DNA from: Apis mellifera
Taxonomy: Eukaryota; Arthropoda; Insecta; Hymenoptera; Apidae
Assembly: GCF_003254395.2 (NCBI RefSeq)
Contig: NC_037638.1
Span: 27,315,649 to 27,379,648 of the forward strand
Direction of reading: 5' to 3'
DNA: 64,000 bases
Shown: piece after piece, positions 25,358-36,211 of the stretch
Position numbering within the stretch: the stretch's first letter is position 1
Layout: each line of letters starts with the position of its first letter
Made by a program: the position numbers and the translations under genes
Notes under the pieces: model-generated
What the model was told of the DNA's origin: nothing
Database searches by the model: none
The model's input: the letters and a program-made list of their open reading frames with translations, nothing else

Positions 25358-28300
25358 TTTTCTTTCGCACCACCTATTACGAAATTCTGCCGACCGAGAA
25401 GTAGGCGTCCTTTGTTCCGGATAACCGACGGAAAAGGGGAGGGAAGGGCTGGCATTTTACAGGTGCACCTCCACTCCTCGAGCTTTCCTAACCCGCAATT
25501 CTATTCTCCAATTTATCTTATCTCATCTTCCGTGCAATATACTTCTCCTCTCGTGTATATATATACTTCGCGTATATACTTCTTTACGCTTCATTTTCTA
25601 TTTGCCGATGTACGATGACGAGAAAGCAGCCGAGAGAGTTGTCCACGCGAAGGAAGAAGAAAGCGATTTTTCAACCTTGGTTGGCTCGTTTTCAAAATTG
25701 AAACGTAAAGGGAAGCGTAAGATTCGTCGAAAGGGTTCCGATTTATTATTTAAATTCAATTCGCCTCGAAAGGAAAGAGAAAGGAGAAAGAAAAAAACAA
25801 GGTTTAAATTTTCGCTGGGGTTTCTTTAACGAGATAGAGACGTTTGAAACGATGACGTCACGATTATGAGTTTTTCCTTCCCTCTTTGCCCGCGTGTCGT
25901 AGAGAGAAACGGGTAGGTAAGCGCGATACGTAGAGGAAAGGAAGGAGGAAAGTCTGCAGGGTGGCCCATTTGCCGGAGCCTCGTTAAATTCAAGTGGTTC
26001 TCGTCGGGTGCCTTCCCAACATCGAAATCAAGAATGTCCCCGAACTGCCTCGTAAACTCCCTCTTCCCCGCCCCTCCCCTTCCCTTTTTTACGTTTCGTT
26101 TTCTCTCACCGCCTTCCACCGGTCTTCAGAAACCAGAAAAAGCGCAAACCAGAGGACTTAATCCGCGTCCACCCTAACGGTTAGTCTATATATATATATA
26201 TTCCCCAGGCCAATTAATCCTCCTCCCCACTTTTCTTAATTAATCGAATTCACCTTTCCTTTCCGCTCTATCTGTCCGCGGCGACATCCCTCCCGATCAA
26301 TTTGTCCCTTTTCACCTCGATCGTTAAACGTCCTATCTTATCTGGACGCGCAAAAAAAAATCCTTGCCTGATCCTTTTCTCCGAAAAGGATTAACGCGCG
26401 TTTTATTCGTCACGTTTCGGTTGTTGAATAGGTTGAGAGTTGAATAGGTTGGGATAGGCTACCAATCAAATCAAACGCAAATTCTATACTCGAGAAGGGG
26501 AAAAAATTTAATTATAAACAGTTTGAAAAAAACTATCTGACTCCTCCGATTCGTCAGCAATTAGGTCGTAGTAAACGTGTATTCGAAATATATTTTTATC
26601 GAGAAACTCGCGATAAAAGCGAATATCGTTGTTTTCCTCCAAACTTGATAAAAACTTCACGAGAATGTATCGGCATTAAGTATCGTTTAAGCCGCTATCG
26701 AAATCGGGAATTGCCGGGGATCGCCGCCGGCGAAATAAAAATAGGTTGGGGCGAGATGCAGGAATACGGAAATATAATGGGGCATTATCAACGATAAACT
26801 TGAGTCGCAAGTATGGCAAACAAGTTGGGAACTATCGGTAAAATTTTCCCTCTTCCGTTTCGCGACGTCCGCTTTCCAATATGAAACACGCGACACATAT
26901 ACACACACATATATATATATATATGTATACATACCTACCTGGTAGCGGAGAAAAGTACGAACGATAACAACCTGACACTAATACCACCGACTGCTCCCAA
27001 CACGGCTACGAACGTACGCTTGTTTGCTCGTTCCAGTTAGCCATTATCAAACTCCTATACTTCCGATACCTAGCAGTCGTCGTGGAAGCAATCGCGACGA
27101 AACTTGGACGTGGTTCCTTTCGAAACGATTCCTTATCGTTATCGAGCGAAAGGGGGAACGGCGAGCGGGATCGCATTGCAATGGTAACGGGGGGAGCGTT
27201 GCTGGAGTGACGGAGCGTTGTTACTCGCTAAACTTGGTAGACGTACGACAGGCGTCTCCGCTAACTTGCTAAGTTTTCGCCGTATCGTGACTCGAGGTAA
27301 CAGTTTCTGGAGGGAAAAATCTGTCGTCGTCGGATCGAGCAACGGAATTTTCAATGTTCGAAATTAAGGACAAGGAATCTTGGATAAAAATGCAATACGG
27401 CTAGGCGAAGGAGCAGAGGGATGAAGCGTTTCGCTTCGAACCCTCTGTCTTTCGTTCCCTCTCCTCCTCTCCCTCGCCGCTGTTTCCTCTGATCGGAGCC
27501 GCCACGAGATTAGAGGCTGCCAAATGAATTAAAAGCCAATTTTAATCAAAAGCGGGCACCGGCTTTTAGGCACGATTACCCCCGATAATAACTGGTAGGA
27601 TGGGCCAGCGCATAAGTGGGAAAGAGCGAGACAGAGGGAAAGAAGAATGGATCCCATATATTACTTCTACGTGCTCGTCGCGATACAGGAACCGATTCTC
27701 CGTTCGTTATAGGTTCGCAACTAATAGCTTCTTTTCTCTCTCTCTAACTCTCTCTCCCTTTCTCTGTTCACAAGGACCGAAATACCTCTCGTCCAAGATA
27801 TCGTCGATTTGTCGCGAAGGAATCCACCATCGCCATCGCCATCGTTTCGCCGCAGTTTTAAATTAAAAACGGAGTCGAGAAGATGTTTTTTTTCTTTTCT
27901 TCTTTTTTTTTTTTTATTTAACGGATTCGAAGAAACTATAAGGGTATAAGGATCGCACGAATCGTGAAAATTACGTGAATAGAAAATTTTCGTATTTTTT
28001 TCGCGGGGCGAGTAACCGCCGGGTTGAGAACCACTGGAGCGCCACAATTACGCGGCGTCGGCGTTATGAAAGCTATAATATGACGCGAAAGCGAGTAGGC
28101 CGGTACCGAGCGCGCAAGAAAAGAAGGAAAAAACGTGGTGTATAACCGCGGTTCTCGTTATAAAGCTGGCACGTATATAATAGCGATCCCGTCGTTAACA
28201 CCTAAACGCACGATTGGCCAACGCACGGTGGATCGGCCGCTCCGACCGCGGTGGGAAGCATCCGGCGGCGCACCAGATTACAACGGCGCGCGAATGAGAA

Positions 28301-31300
28301 GAATATACATAACCTATACCGGTTGTGTCTCCCATCTGGCCGGTCGAAACTGTGACAGGTGAAGCCCCTGATTTGCTCCACTGACGCGATAATCGTGCCT
28401 CTCTTCGTGCCCACTACAATAATTAAATTCCAACCCGGATCGTTTTCATCTCTTTTTCTCTTCGTTCTTTCAGACGCGGTGAGATATCGCGCACGATATC
28501 GCGATCGTTCGAGATGCTACCAGTCATTTAAGAAGATTGAAGTTCCCCGTAGGCCGATTACGTTCATTTAACGTGATAAAAATGTCATGGGGATCGATGT
28601 AATTGCAACTATTATCCGCTTCGACGAATGCTTCCAATCGGACGATAACGAAACGGTAATTATTATCGTTTGTCTCGAATAACCCTTGTTATCGAATAGC
28701 ATAAAAATCTACCTTTCTCCACCGAATATGGATCGATGGCCGAAGGAAGAAAAGGAGAATTTTAAAAGTATGGGAACAATTTTTAATTTTCAAACCGCGG
28801 CAAGTTAATTATCTTTGGAATCCACACCGAGCAGGAATTCACGAAGCCCGCTTCGTAGCCCGGTCGGCAGTTAAGAGTCGAAAAGCTGAAGGACGCTCTC
28901 ACGGTGTCTGAAAGGTTGGCGCAGCGCGAGTCAAGTCGGTTCATTTCACGAATGGAGCTTGAGTAATCGCCGCGAGAGAGAGAGAGAGAGAGAGAGAGGA
29001 GAGTAACGGAAGGAAAAAGTGGAGGTGCAACGCAGCAGCAGCGGCGACAGCAACGGCAGCAACGGCACCGGTGCCACCAACCGATGAAAGAGGTGGAAAA
29101 GGAGGAAGAGGTGATGGATCTCGGGGAGGTGCAGACGCGGCGCAGCGTGCGGCGCGAAAACTGGCTCCTCTGTTTGCACAAGCCTTCTTCCCTCCTTTCA
29201 GACCTTCCTTTTCTCCCCTACCTCGCCCGTGAAAGTCAGAAAAGGAGCCGCCTCGCGCTCACGCCACGGTTAGGGCGGACGGCTCCTTCCTACTCCTCTC
29301 GCTCTTCCTTTCGGAATTTCAAGATTACGCGAAATGGAAAAACGGAGATTACATGCATACGGCACGGCACGGCGAATTTAATATATGCGAATTTAATATA
29401 TTCCAAGGATCTCCACTGATTATATTGCTGCGAATGCAACAAATCTCGGTAAACAAGTGAATAATTGAATAATAAATTCAACTATGCTTCCACGTTTTGC
29501 ATACGTTCCGCCAACTTGTCCGCGCATTTTCATAAATTTTAAAACCGCGCATTCCATTTCTTATTCGCACGCGTGCGTATTCTCGACGAGAATAATTATT
29601 ATTTAAGAATAATAATTTGACCGGTTAAATAGTCCTAATCGATTAGGACTTGATCTAGATCGCCATTACGTATTTCATATCGGAAATGATAAGATTTTCG
29701 AGCAAATTGTCGTAAGAAATTACTTCTTCCTGCGTTTCGATAACGATCTCGATTCTCTTCGCGGGAAAAACATTGAGAGGCTTTATTAGAGGCGTTATCG
29801 AGTTTCCTCTCCCGTCCATATCTTAAACTCGATTTCGATACGAGAACGACCATGAACTCGGATCCTCGTAAATAAGCAAGAAAGTACGAGATAAATGGCC
29901 TTCTAGTCTAGTCTAGAAAACAATCGCGACAAAACGAGACAACGCGATCGCTCTTTTTCTTTTCTTTTTTTTTACTTCTGGTTTCTTCAGACCGCTATCT
30001 CGCGCGGAAACAGAGGAGTTGGGTTATTAATCCCAGGAAGATAAAACTCGGGGCCCAGGAATGGCGGCTGGTAGCGAAAGCGGGCGGGAGATAAGTCCCC
30101 CCTGACCCTAGGTCGATCGATAAGCATCGCTATAAATTGAGATGTTTAGTGGCCCAGCTTCGGACGTTTATTCGTTCGAAAGAGCAAGCAACACCGATTC
30201 GGAATCCTTTCCAGTCTTTACGAGACTATCGATCGGAAGAGATAATGTCACGGTCGAGCGCCTCCTGGTGTCGGAGGCCGGACTACTCGATTCGATTCAA
30301 TTAACAGATCGACCTATTCTCCACACGATGGCCGCACACGTTGCAACGATTCGAATTTATTCGAAAGCCGTTTAAATGCCACCGATGTCGCGTGGTTGCC
30401 CTCGTTTCGAATAGTTGACGATAAACTCGACCTATTATCTATTAATAAACTTTCCGCCATTACCATTTCATCCTATCATTTGTCATCGTGTATTTTCTAC
30501 GTTGTTCTCTCAGGGAATTTCGGTTTTCGCTCGAACGTGTATAAGAACGAAAGCGAAAATTTAATTAATAATCTAATTAATTAAGTTTACTTACGGTAAG
30601 GGGCATTGTGATCGGTGCGTTCCACGGCCTTGATCAAACGGCCCATCACGGTAACATTGCCGCTGCTGCAAGTCGAGTAGAGACTCACGGAGCGCACCAT
30701 TGCCGGCACCGCCCCGCACATCACCACCTGCAATAATTTTATACCTTCGTATTACACGTCGAATTCTTTTTTTCTTCCTCCTCTTCTTCTTTCTCGTTGA
30801 AACTACTCATGAATTATCACTCAGCTATGTGTTATCGATTACATTCCTTTTTCTTAATAAAAACGGAGCTCACAAAGAGAGTTCAAAGTTCGAAATTTTA
30901 AGACAAAGTTGTACACGAATCGATTCGATGAAAGTATAAAATTCAGGAATAGCACGGTATTTGAAACGATATTGTTCCCCGTGGAAGACACGTACGAATA
31001 TAAATTTTAGAAAATAATTTCTTCGTGATGAAGGTAACTCAGAGATAAGAAGATTGGAATAACAGGATCGTATAATCGATTCTCAGTGTTGGAGAAAGAA
31101 TAAAAGAAGTGAAGGGAAGATAGGAATTCGCGCGAGGGTTGTTCTCAGTTCGACGACCAAACGCAAAATCGTTAAAGACATCCGCAACTCCTTCACGACT
31201 CCTTCACGGGCAGGAACATTTTTACGACAAGATTCGCATATCGTGGGATCGAATGATCCGTCGAGCCGTTCGCGAGGATCCTTTTTGCGATTCGCTCGTG

Positions 31301-34300
31301 GGGATAAAAATGCATCCGCGGGGAAGAGAAACAGTCGTTACGGCGGAGACCACAAAAGATGTATACCGACAAGATTTGTTAACGAGCGAACACGAGCTGT
31401 CCATTAATGGTCGTAGAATCTGACACTTCTTTTATTTCACGAATGGCGCCGTAACAACCTTACGATAGCAAAATCGCTGCGCATCTTCCCCGAGCTAGGT
31501 ATATACTTGGATATCTCCTTCCTCGTGCGGTTAAAATCGTAAAAATATCTCTATTTTTATTTTTTCCAAATACCGTCGATTAATCGAAACTGTACTCCGA
31601 ATCTTCGTCTATTTTCACTTGAAACGAATATAAATACGTTTCAAACATGAATTGTACGAACTCGTGTTTATCGAGAATTTATTACACCGTTTCAATTTCT
31701 CCTCGAAATTGACCACGGTTGAAAGTAAGAGACGGAGCAAGACCGACCACTATTGAACCCGTTGCTTTCGTATCCTTTAAACGTTAAGGCGTACGGCTGT
31801 GGTTTGTCGAGAGGATTTTTCCAACGAGGCGAGGTTGCTGCACGCGACTCACATTTTCGCGTAGCCGCATTGCAGTCTCGCAACTCTCTCGTTTTTCCGA
31901 TTAATTTCGTTGTAATACGATTCGATCGCGATTCGAGCAAAAGCTAGCCGAGATAAGAAGAACGCGATAAAATCATTTTAATCGCGGATCGAATCGAATC
32001 GCAAAGATTCGATTCGATGCGTCGAATCGTTTGTTAAATTCTCACCTATTTATCGTACTTGTTGTACTCGTTATACTGTACATGTAAGCGAGATACATAC
32101 GTATCAAGGCCGCGCGGTGTCGATTTATAAGAGTATTGTGTCGCTCGATAATCAGAACGATAAATGCATAATCAGAGTTTAACGGGTTTGAATATCGATA
32201 TTCTTCCTCGACCGACGTTGCAATTTCGAGATATCGAGACGATTATTATATCCAGATTCCAGAATTTCCACGAAGATCGTCCATTATCCAATAATACATA
32301 TTAGAGATTGGGAAAGAAAATTAATTTCATCGATATTAAAAAAAAAAAATTTATATACCGATATCGATACGACATGTCAAACTTCAAAGTTCAAGTACGG
32401 GAGGACTTTGGGAGGAAAGAAAAGTTTGCCGCATAATTTAGTCCACGAGGCTGGAAACAGGGCATTAAAACGAGAACAGATGTAGATAGCCTCGTTTCGT
32501 GCGAAATGGAGACCCAAATTGCAAGGTAAATACCACTGGCATCCTACCGAATGAGAAATCTAGCGCTGGTTTTTCCTCTCGTGGAACACCTCAAGATCGA
32601 AGGCTCAAGGATCGACAAGAGGCGACAACGTGGAGGAGATTGCCTCCCTTATCAATTTATGTTACGTTAAAACGTAATCGGGAGAGGCGAATAATAATAA
32701 CGAGTTGGTGGCACGCGATTCGGGCAAAGGTTTCGCCCCTCTTTCGTGTATATCTTCGATCTGACCTAGTCACTGTGGGTTCATGTACAAAAGAGCTGGC
32801 ACGTATCCGCTTATGTATCCGTCGAATAAGTATGCAAGTTTACGGATTCCGCACGAACGTGGCCAAAGCCCTCGTTCAAATTTTACACGGCTCGTTAGAG
32901 GCAACGTATCTAGGGCACCAGTATTTCCCTTAAACTACGAGCGTACAGCGAAAACACTGCTGGCACTTCTCGAATTCTTTTTTCGAACATGATTCTGGAA
33001 CAATCGTATCTGCCCCCCCCTTCTCCGATACAGATAACGTAAGGATGCAATACACGTATATTTCGCCGTGGAAATTTTTATATCCAGGATATCGATAGTT
33101 TCGTTGATAAACGACATCTATATATCCCTCGTTTCGAACCATTGTTTCCTCCGCTTTTAGAATTTTTATCGGATGAAAAACGAATACGAAGAAGAAGCTT
33201 TTAACCTTTCCAATATTACCCATATACTTTTTACTCGTGTATGATGATTCGTAGTTGCTTGAACTTTCAAAAAAAAGAAAAAGAGAGAAAAAAGTAAAGG
33301 TGTAAAGTTTTTTAAAAACGTCACTTACCATCAGGAGGCACAAAATCTTCGCTAAAACGGCAAGCTGTGGTAACCTGCAACAAACGAAGAATACATCCGC
33401 GTTAATTATCGCTTTTTCTTCGTTTCGAAACGAGTAAGAATTATTATTAAATCTACGACCGGCGGCCAACACTTGTTGTTGGGATATTTCAATTCGTGCC
33501 GCGCAATTTAATCGCTCGCGATCCCCGCCAACTGATTTATCGTATGCAAATAAATTTCTCCTGATTATGGTGTATCCCGCCCACAGGAGGAGGATGCTGT
33601 GGCAGTAGTGGAAATTGAAAATATAGGATAATATAGTAACGGGACGGAGCGGTCTGACGGATAAGGAAAACGCGTACGTACGGGATAATTAGCGGTACGA
33701 CTAAATTACAGCGGATGGAATTGTGGTGGTGTACACGGCCAGTGTTCACAATTCAATGCCCCGACGAAGGCAGCAATTAATATTTCTTTGAACGACGAGA
33801 CGTCTAAAATACTCCATCCTCCCTCCCTCCTCCCTCCGTGTAATTTATATATTTCTTTTATGACGCGCGTTTGACAGGCAAGAGCTGCAGTTTTCTCCCA
33901 TGATATAATAACTTTTAATAGCCGAACGCTTAGTTAAACTCCGTGGCTGCTAATCGGATTAAAAGAGGGACGAGACTTAAAATTCGTTGAAAATTGATTC
34001 GAAAAAAGAAACTGTTATTCGTTTAGAAGAGAATATATTTCAATAACTCGTCGATTTTCCTCCTAACGACACTCAACATTTTGCCCGCTCGGACGATTAT
34101 CCGTGGAACAGAGTAAACACACGATCACCCGGAAGCATCGTATAATTTCGCATCAATGGCTGCGTTATCGGTTTAATAAAGAGTCGGTTTCACTTTCCAC
34201 GGTCTATAAACTTTCTCGTTGATCGGCCTGAAACGTGGCGCGTATTTAATCGACGATTCGATTCCATCGATTGTATTACTTTCTTCTATCTTTATTATAT

Positions 34301-36166
34301 ATCAAACGGATTTACAAAAGGGGAAATTACGTATTTACGTATGCGTATATATTTTATAGATATATATATATATGTGTATATATTAAATTTAACGGCGAAG
34401 ATTGGCGGCGCGGCTCGTAAATAATAAGCAAGAGTTGCACACGAGATACATGTGGTGAGCCGCTGGAACGGGTTGCGTAATGCGAATGCATCTCGTATTA
34501 CAGAGAACACAGGTGACCGGCGAGCCGAGCGGCAGCAATCGCGTCGCCAATTCGCTCGTTTTAATTCGGTCGATCGGCCGGTGATCGAGAGATGAGCGCG
34601 GGAGTGGGCCGAAAACGTCCTCCTTTCGTTCCGCCGTCCACCTCGCTCGGACGAAATCCACCATTTGCGCCCCGAGAAAATTCCATCGCCAATGCCGTTA
34701 AACCGTTCACTTTATTTTCACTGGATCTTCGTAGAGAACGATAGTGAACCCTTCTATCGGATCGTCCACTCGTTTACAGGTAATTTCGTTTTCTTGTAGG
34801 AAACAACGTCTATCTTTTTCGATCGCGAGATGAATGACGAAAATCGAAAAATCACTCGATACATTCGCGACAAAGAGGAGCAAAGAAAAGCGAAGGAGTC
34901 GAATATTTTCGAGAGAGAGAAAGAATTTAATCCGTTCCTCTCAAATTATAAATGTGCAGACATTAAGTAATTAAAATCGAAACTCGTTATATGTGAGTCG
35001 TTATAACGCGTGGTCGACTCGAGTTTCGTCGTGGTTTAATTGTGACTACCGCATCGCCTCGGAAACTTTAAAAAACGAGCGCGTTTTAAGCCGAACGTTG
35101 CAGAAACGATTATTTGTCATAAATTGTTATGCGAGTTTGTGGAAATGTTTTAAAAATATTTTCGAAGTAAAACGAGGAAGAAAAAACGAATGCGAAAGAG
35201 AAACCGTAAGTGATAATTGTTATCGCGAATCAACATTCGGAAATCGATGCGAGGAATGCGAATGTAAAGACGAGTACAAAGACGATATATATGACGAGAA
35301 AGAAAAATTTGAAAGCGTACGCATCCACTTGTCAGATATCTCGTTAAATTAAATTCGAGTTATCGTTTAATCGAAGAGACGAACGTCAACGTCGCTTTTT
35401 CAAAGCTCTCTATCCAAAGCGTTTCTCTTTTTTCTTTCTTTCTTTTCGTTCTTTACTTTACTACGTCGCGATATCGCGCGAAATTGCAAAATTATCAACG
35501 TTTTCGCTGACAGCGCAGCGTTAACCCATCTTATTTTTTTTAAAGAGTATGGATCGAGACGCGTGCAAAAGAGTACACTTCTCGCCGCGTTTCCGACGAG
35601 CGACGATAATCCGTGACATCGTAAGGTGTGGGATACATTAATATTGAAATTTCTCAGCGGTGATTACGTAACGGAGAAAATGTTAAAACCGTTGAGCATC
35701 TGATTGGCAGCTAGGCGGAAGGGGGGGAGGGGAGGGGGGTGCCAACACGGAGGAAAATTTCTAACTCTAGCGTAGACTATGTGGCACCAGTCGCGATAAA
35801 CAGCGGCACGCTCTCCGTGAAAAATCCAGTATTTCCAGTATTTCTAGTATTTCGAGGAGAAGAATCGCCGAGGCCGAACGCAAAGGTGGGTCTTCGGGGC
35901 GATTCCGCCATTACGAACACTTGCATGCGACGTGCGTCACGAGATTCGAGGCATCAACAACGCGCGTACTTCGCACCATCTTCGAAGTTTTCCTCTTTCC
36001 GACCAACCAATAATTTTTCTACCGTTTCTCTTTTTTTTTCGGACGGAAAATCGGACGAAGTAAAAATTTAATCGTAGCGATAATTCGTAGCGAGAAAATA
36101 AGAGAATAGGAATGGAACTGGTAATTATTTAAAATCTGTGATAACTCACCAAATCGCCTTAAACAT
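23603..36166 (-). CDS. Fgf8: FGF8/17/18-type secreted growth factor (pyramus/thisbe family), five coding exons
   Basis: This is a secreted fibroblast growth factor ligand expected to bind an FGF receptor (Heartless type in insects) with heparan sulfate, acting in mesoderm and tracheal or glial development. The coding sequence is the join of 36166-36150, 33374-33329, 30727-30595, 24515-24409 and 24040-23603: 741 nt, 246 residues plus TGA. All four introns are GT-AG and the phases match (2, 0, 1, 0). Residues 1-30 form a signal peptide with a hydrophobic run LAVLAKILCLLMVVMCGAV. The core (about 33-156) contains SLYSTCSSGNVTVMG, then RYICFNKKWKLVG, then YCQFYEEY, then SRYLGFNKSGYPIK, ending in FNFIKYNP. 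This is the FGF8-subfamily order. C91 and C109 match the core cysteines. N45, N126 and possibly N116 are N-glycosylation sequons. The tail (157-246) is basic, rich in S, T, H and R, and unmatched. Family assignment is strong; orthology to pyramus or thisbe specifically is inferred. Confidence 0.9.
24041..24408 (-). other. Intron 4 of the FGF8-like gene (368 nt)
   Basis: This is the shortest intron, bounded by GTAATTAC and TTCGCAG. It contains a (TA)n microsatellite at 24270-24311 and a short (CT)n tract near 24073-24086. No other feature is visible. Confidence 0.88.
24270..24311. repeat. (TA)n microsatellite in intron 4
   Basis: An almost pure TA tract with two short interruptions, inside the 368-nt intron, so its length changes could alter the intron size noticeably. 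Confidence 0.93.
24409..24515 (-). CDS. Fgf8: FGF8-like coding exon 4 (central FGF core)
   Basis: This 107-nt exon encodes the end of Q66 through L101: KLTTQSEDFSKMLYIF, then AEKSQRYICFNKKWKLVGL. The RYICFNKK segment corresponds to the near-invariant YICMNKKGKL of FGF8/17/18, with Trp96 replacing the usual Gly. The acceptor is TTGATGTTGCAG after a long T-rich tract (on this strand), and the donor is GTAATTAC. The acceptor and first 37 bases of the exon are duplicated about 229 bp upstream in transcription order (24708-24744). Confidence 0.92.
24479..24939 (-). repeat. Tandem duplication spanning the exon 4 acceptor
   Basis: Unit A (24479-24707) and unit B (24708-24939) are near-identical direct repeats of about 230 bp, each including a long poly-A tract (plus strand) and a G+C-rich end. 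Unit A contains the real exon 4 acceptor and exon start. Unit B repeats the acceptor (TTGATGTTGCAG, exon side from 24744) and the first 37 exon bases, then runs into intron sequence without a clear donor. The two base changes within the copied exon piece are both synonymous. Confidence 0.93.
24516..30594 (-). other. Intron 3 of the FGF8-like gene (6079 nt)
   Basis: This is the largest intron, bounded by GTAAGTAAAC and TTGCAG. It holds the tandem duplication at 24479-24939, (GA)n or (TC)n tracts at 25104-25126, 25326-25354 and 28973-29000, a full CRE palindrome TGACGTCA at 25853-25860, and a G+C-mixed block at 27480-27600 that looks like constrained non-coding DNA. Open frames here are chance frames. 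Confidence 0.85.
30595..30727 (-). CDS. Fgf8: FGF8-like coding exon 3 (signal peptide end and first core strands)
   Basis: This 133-nt exon has acceptor ATTATTGCAG and donor GTAAGTAAAC. It encodes residues 22-65 and the first base of residue 66. It finishes the signal peptide (probable cleavage near CGAVPA, residues 25-30) and starts the beta-trefoil. SLYSTCSSGNVTVMGRLIKA lines up with the FGF8-family segment usually written LYSRTSGKHVQVL. It ends at HNAPY, where vertebrate FGF8-family genes also carry an intron ahead of their KLIVETD segment. N45-V-T is a likely glycosylation site. Confidence 0.88.
30728..33328 (-). other. Intron 2 of the FGF8-like gene (2601 nt)
   Basis: The intron is bounded by GTAAGTGA and ATTGCAG. 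It contains a perfect 13-bp inverted repeat with a 5-nt loop at 31988-32018. A 435-nt open frame on the opposite strand (32499-32933) lacks an ATG start and is not called. Confidence 0.82.
31988..32018. repeat. Perfect 13-bp inverted repeat in intron 2
   Basis: Arms at 31988-32000 and 32006-32018 are exact reverse complements around a 5-nt loop (GCAAA). The arms are themselves built from GAATC repeats. Confidence 0.9.
33329..33374 (-). CDS. Fgf8: FGF8-like coding exon 2 (signal peptide core, 46 nt)
   Basis: The exon lies between acceptor TTGTTGCAG and donor GTAAGTGA. It begins with the last base of the split Trp codon and encodes LPQLAVLAKILCLLM, the hydrophobic part of the signal peptide, ending on a complete codon. 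Exon 3 continues the hydrophobic run with VVMCGAVPA. Confidence 0.8.
33375..36149 (-). other. Intron 1 of the FGF8-like gene (2775 nt)
   Basis: The intron is bounded by GTGAGT and TTGCAG. A block at 33480-33800 next to exon 2 contains a POU octamer ATGCAAAT (33544-33551) and several AATTA cores, and is a candidate enhancer. Otherwise I see only simple A/T repeats (34330-34385) and a poly-G-rich tract near 35718-35741. Confidence 0.78.
33480..33800. promoter_or_regulatory. Candidate intronic enhancer next to exon 2
   Basis: A repeat-free block containing a perfect POU octamer ATGCAAAT (33544-33551), several AATTA/TAATTA-type cores and long non-coding complexity. Enhancer activity is inferred only from motif content and position. 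Confidence 0.25.
36150..36166 (-). CDS. Fgf8: FGF8-like coding exon 1 (start codon, 17 nt)
   Basis: The exon encodes MFKAI plus the first two bases of a Trp codon, then donor GTGAGT. It was chosen because the first base of exon 2 completes the codon (TG|G) and the joined frame gives a good signal peptide. The ATG has G at -3, and an in-frame TGA lies four codons upstream (36176-36178), so no longer N-terminus is possible in this exon. It is short, so the call rests on the splice donor, the phase and the signal-peptide fit, not on homology. Confidence 0.75.
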
Positions 36167-36211
36167 ATCTGCGCGTCACCACTCCGAAGCGTGGTCATCT
36201 CAATCCATGCG
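36167..36211 (-). other. Possible 5' UTR piece with upstream ORFs
   Basis: Upstream of the start, TTCTTCTTACTTAG (ending at 36212) looks like a splice acceptor, which would begin this exon at 36211. If so, the leader contains ATG-GAT-TGA (36208-36200). It also contains an overlapping out-of-frame ATG at 36198 that would run across the exon 1-2 junction and stop after 23 codons. Alternatively, transcription may start nearby: an initiator-like TCAGT lies at 36237-36233. Neither is proven. Confidence 0.35.

Noticed and set aside
28783..29181. Minus-strand frame in intron 3 with an EGF/CCP-like snippet (CRPGYEAGF)
   Set aside because: Only one short motif fits and the expected cysteine spacing is absent. 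The frame also crosses a (GA)n repeat. Including it as an exon would add a stop or break the FGF frame.
32499..32933. 144-codon plus-strand frame in intron 2
   Set aside because: It starts with GTG and has no family resemblance. It is antisense within the intron.
34993..35352. 119-codon plus-strand frame in intron 1 with a Cys/Glu-rich end
   Set aside because: There is no ATG at the start and no recognisable domain, and it lies antisense inside an intron. A chance frame is more likely.
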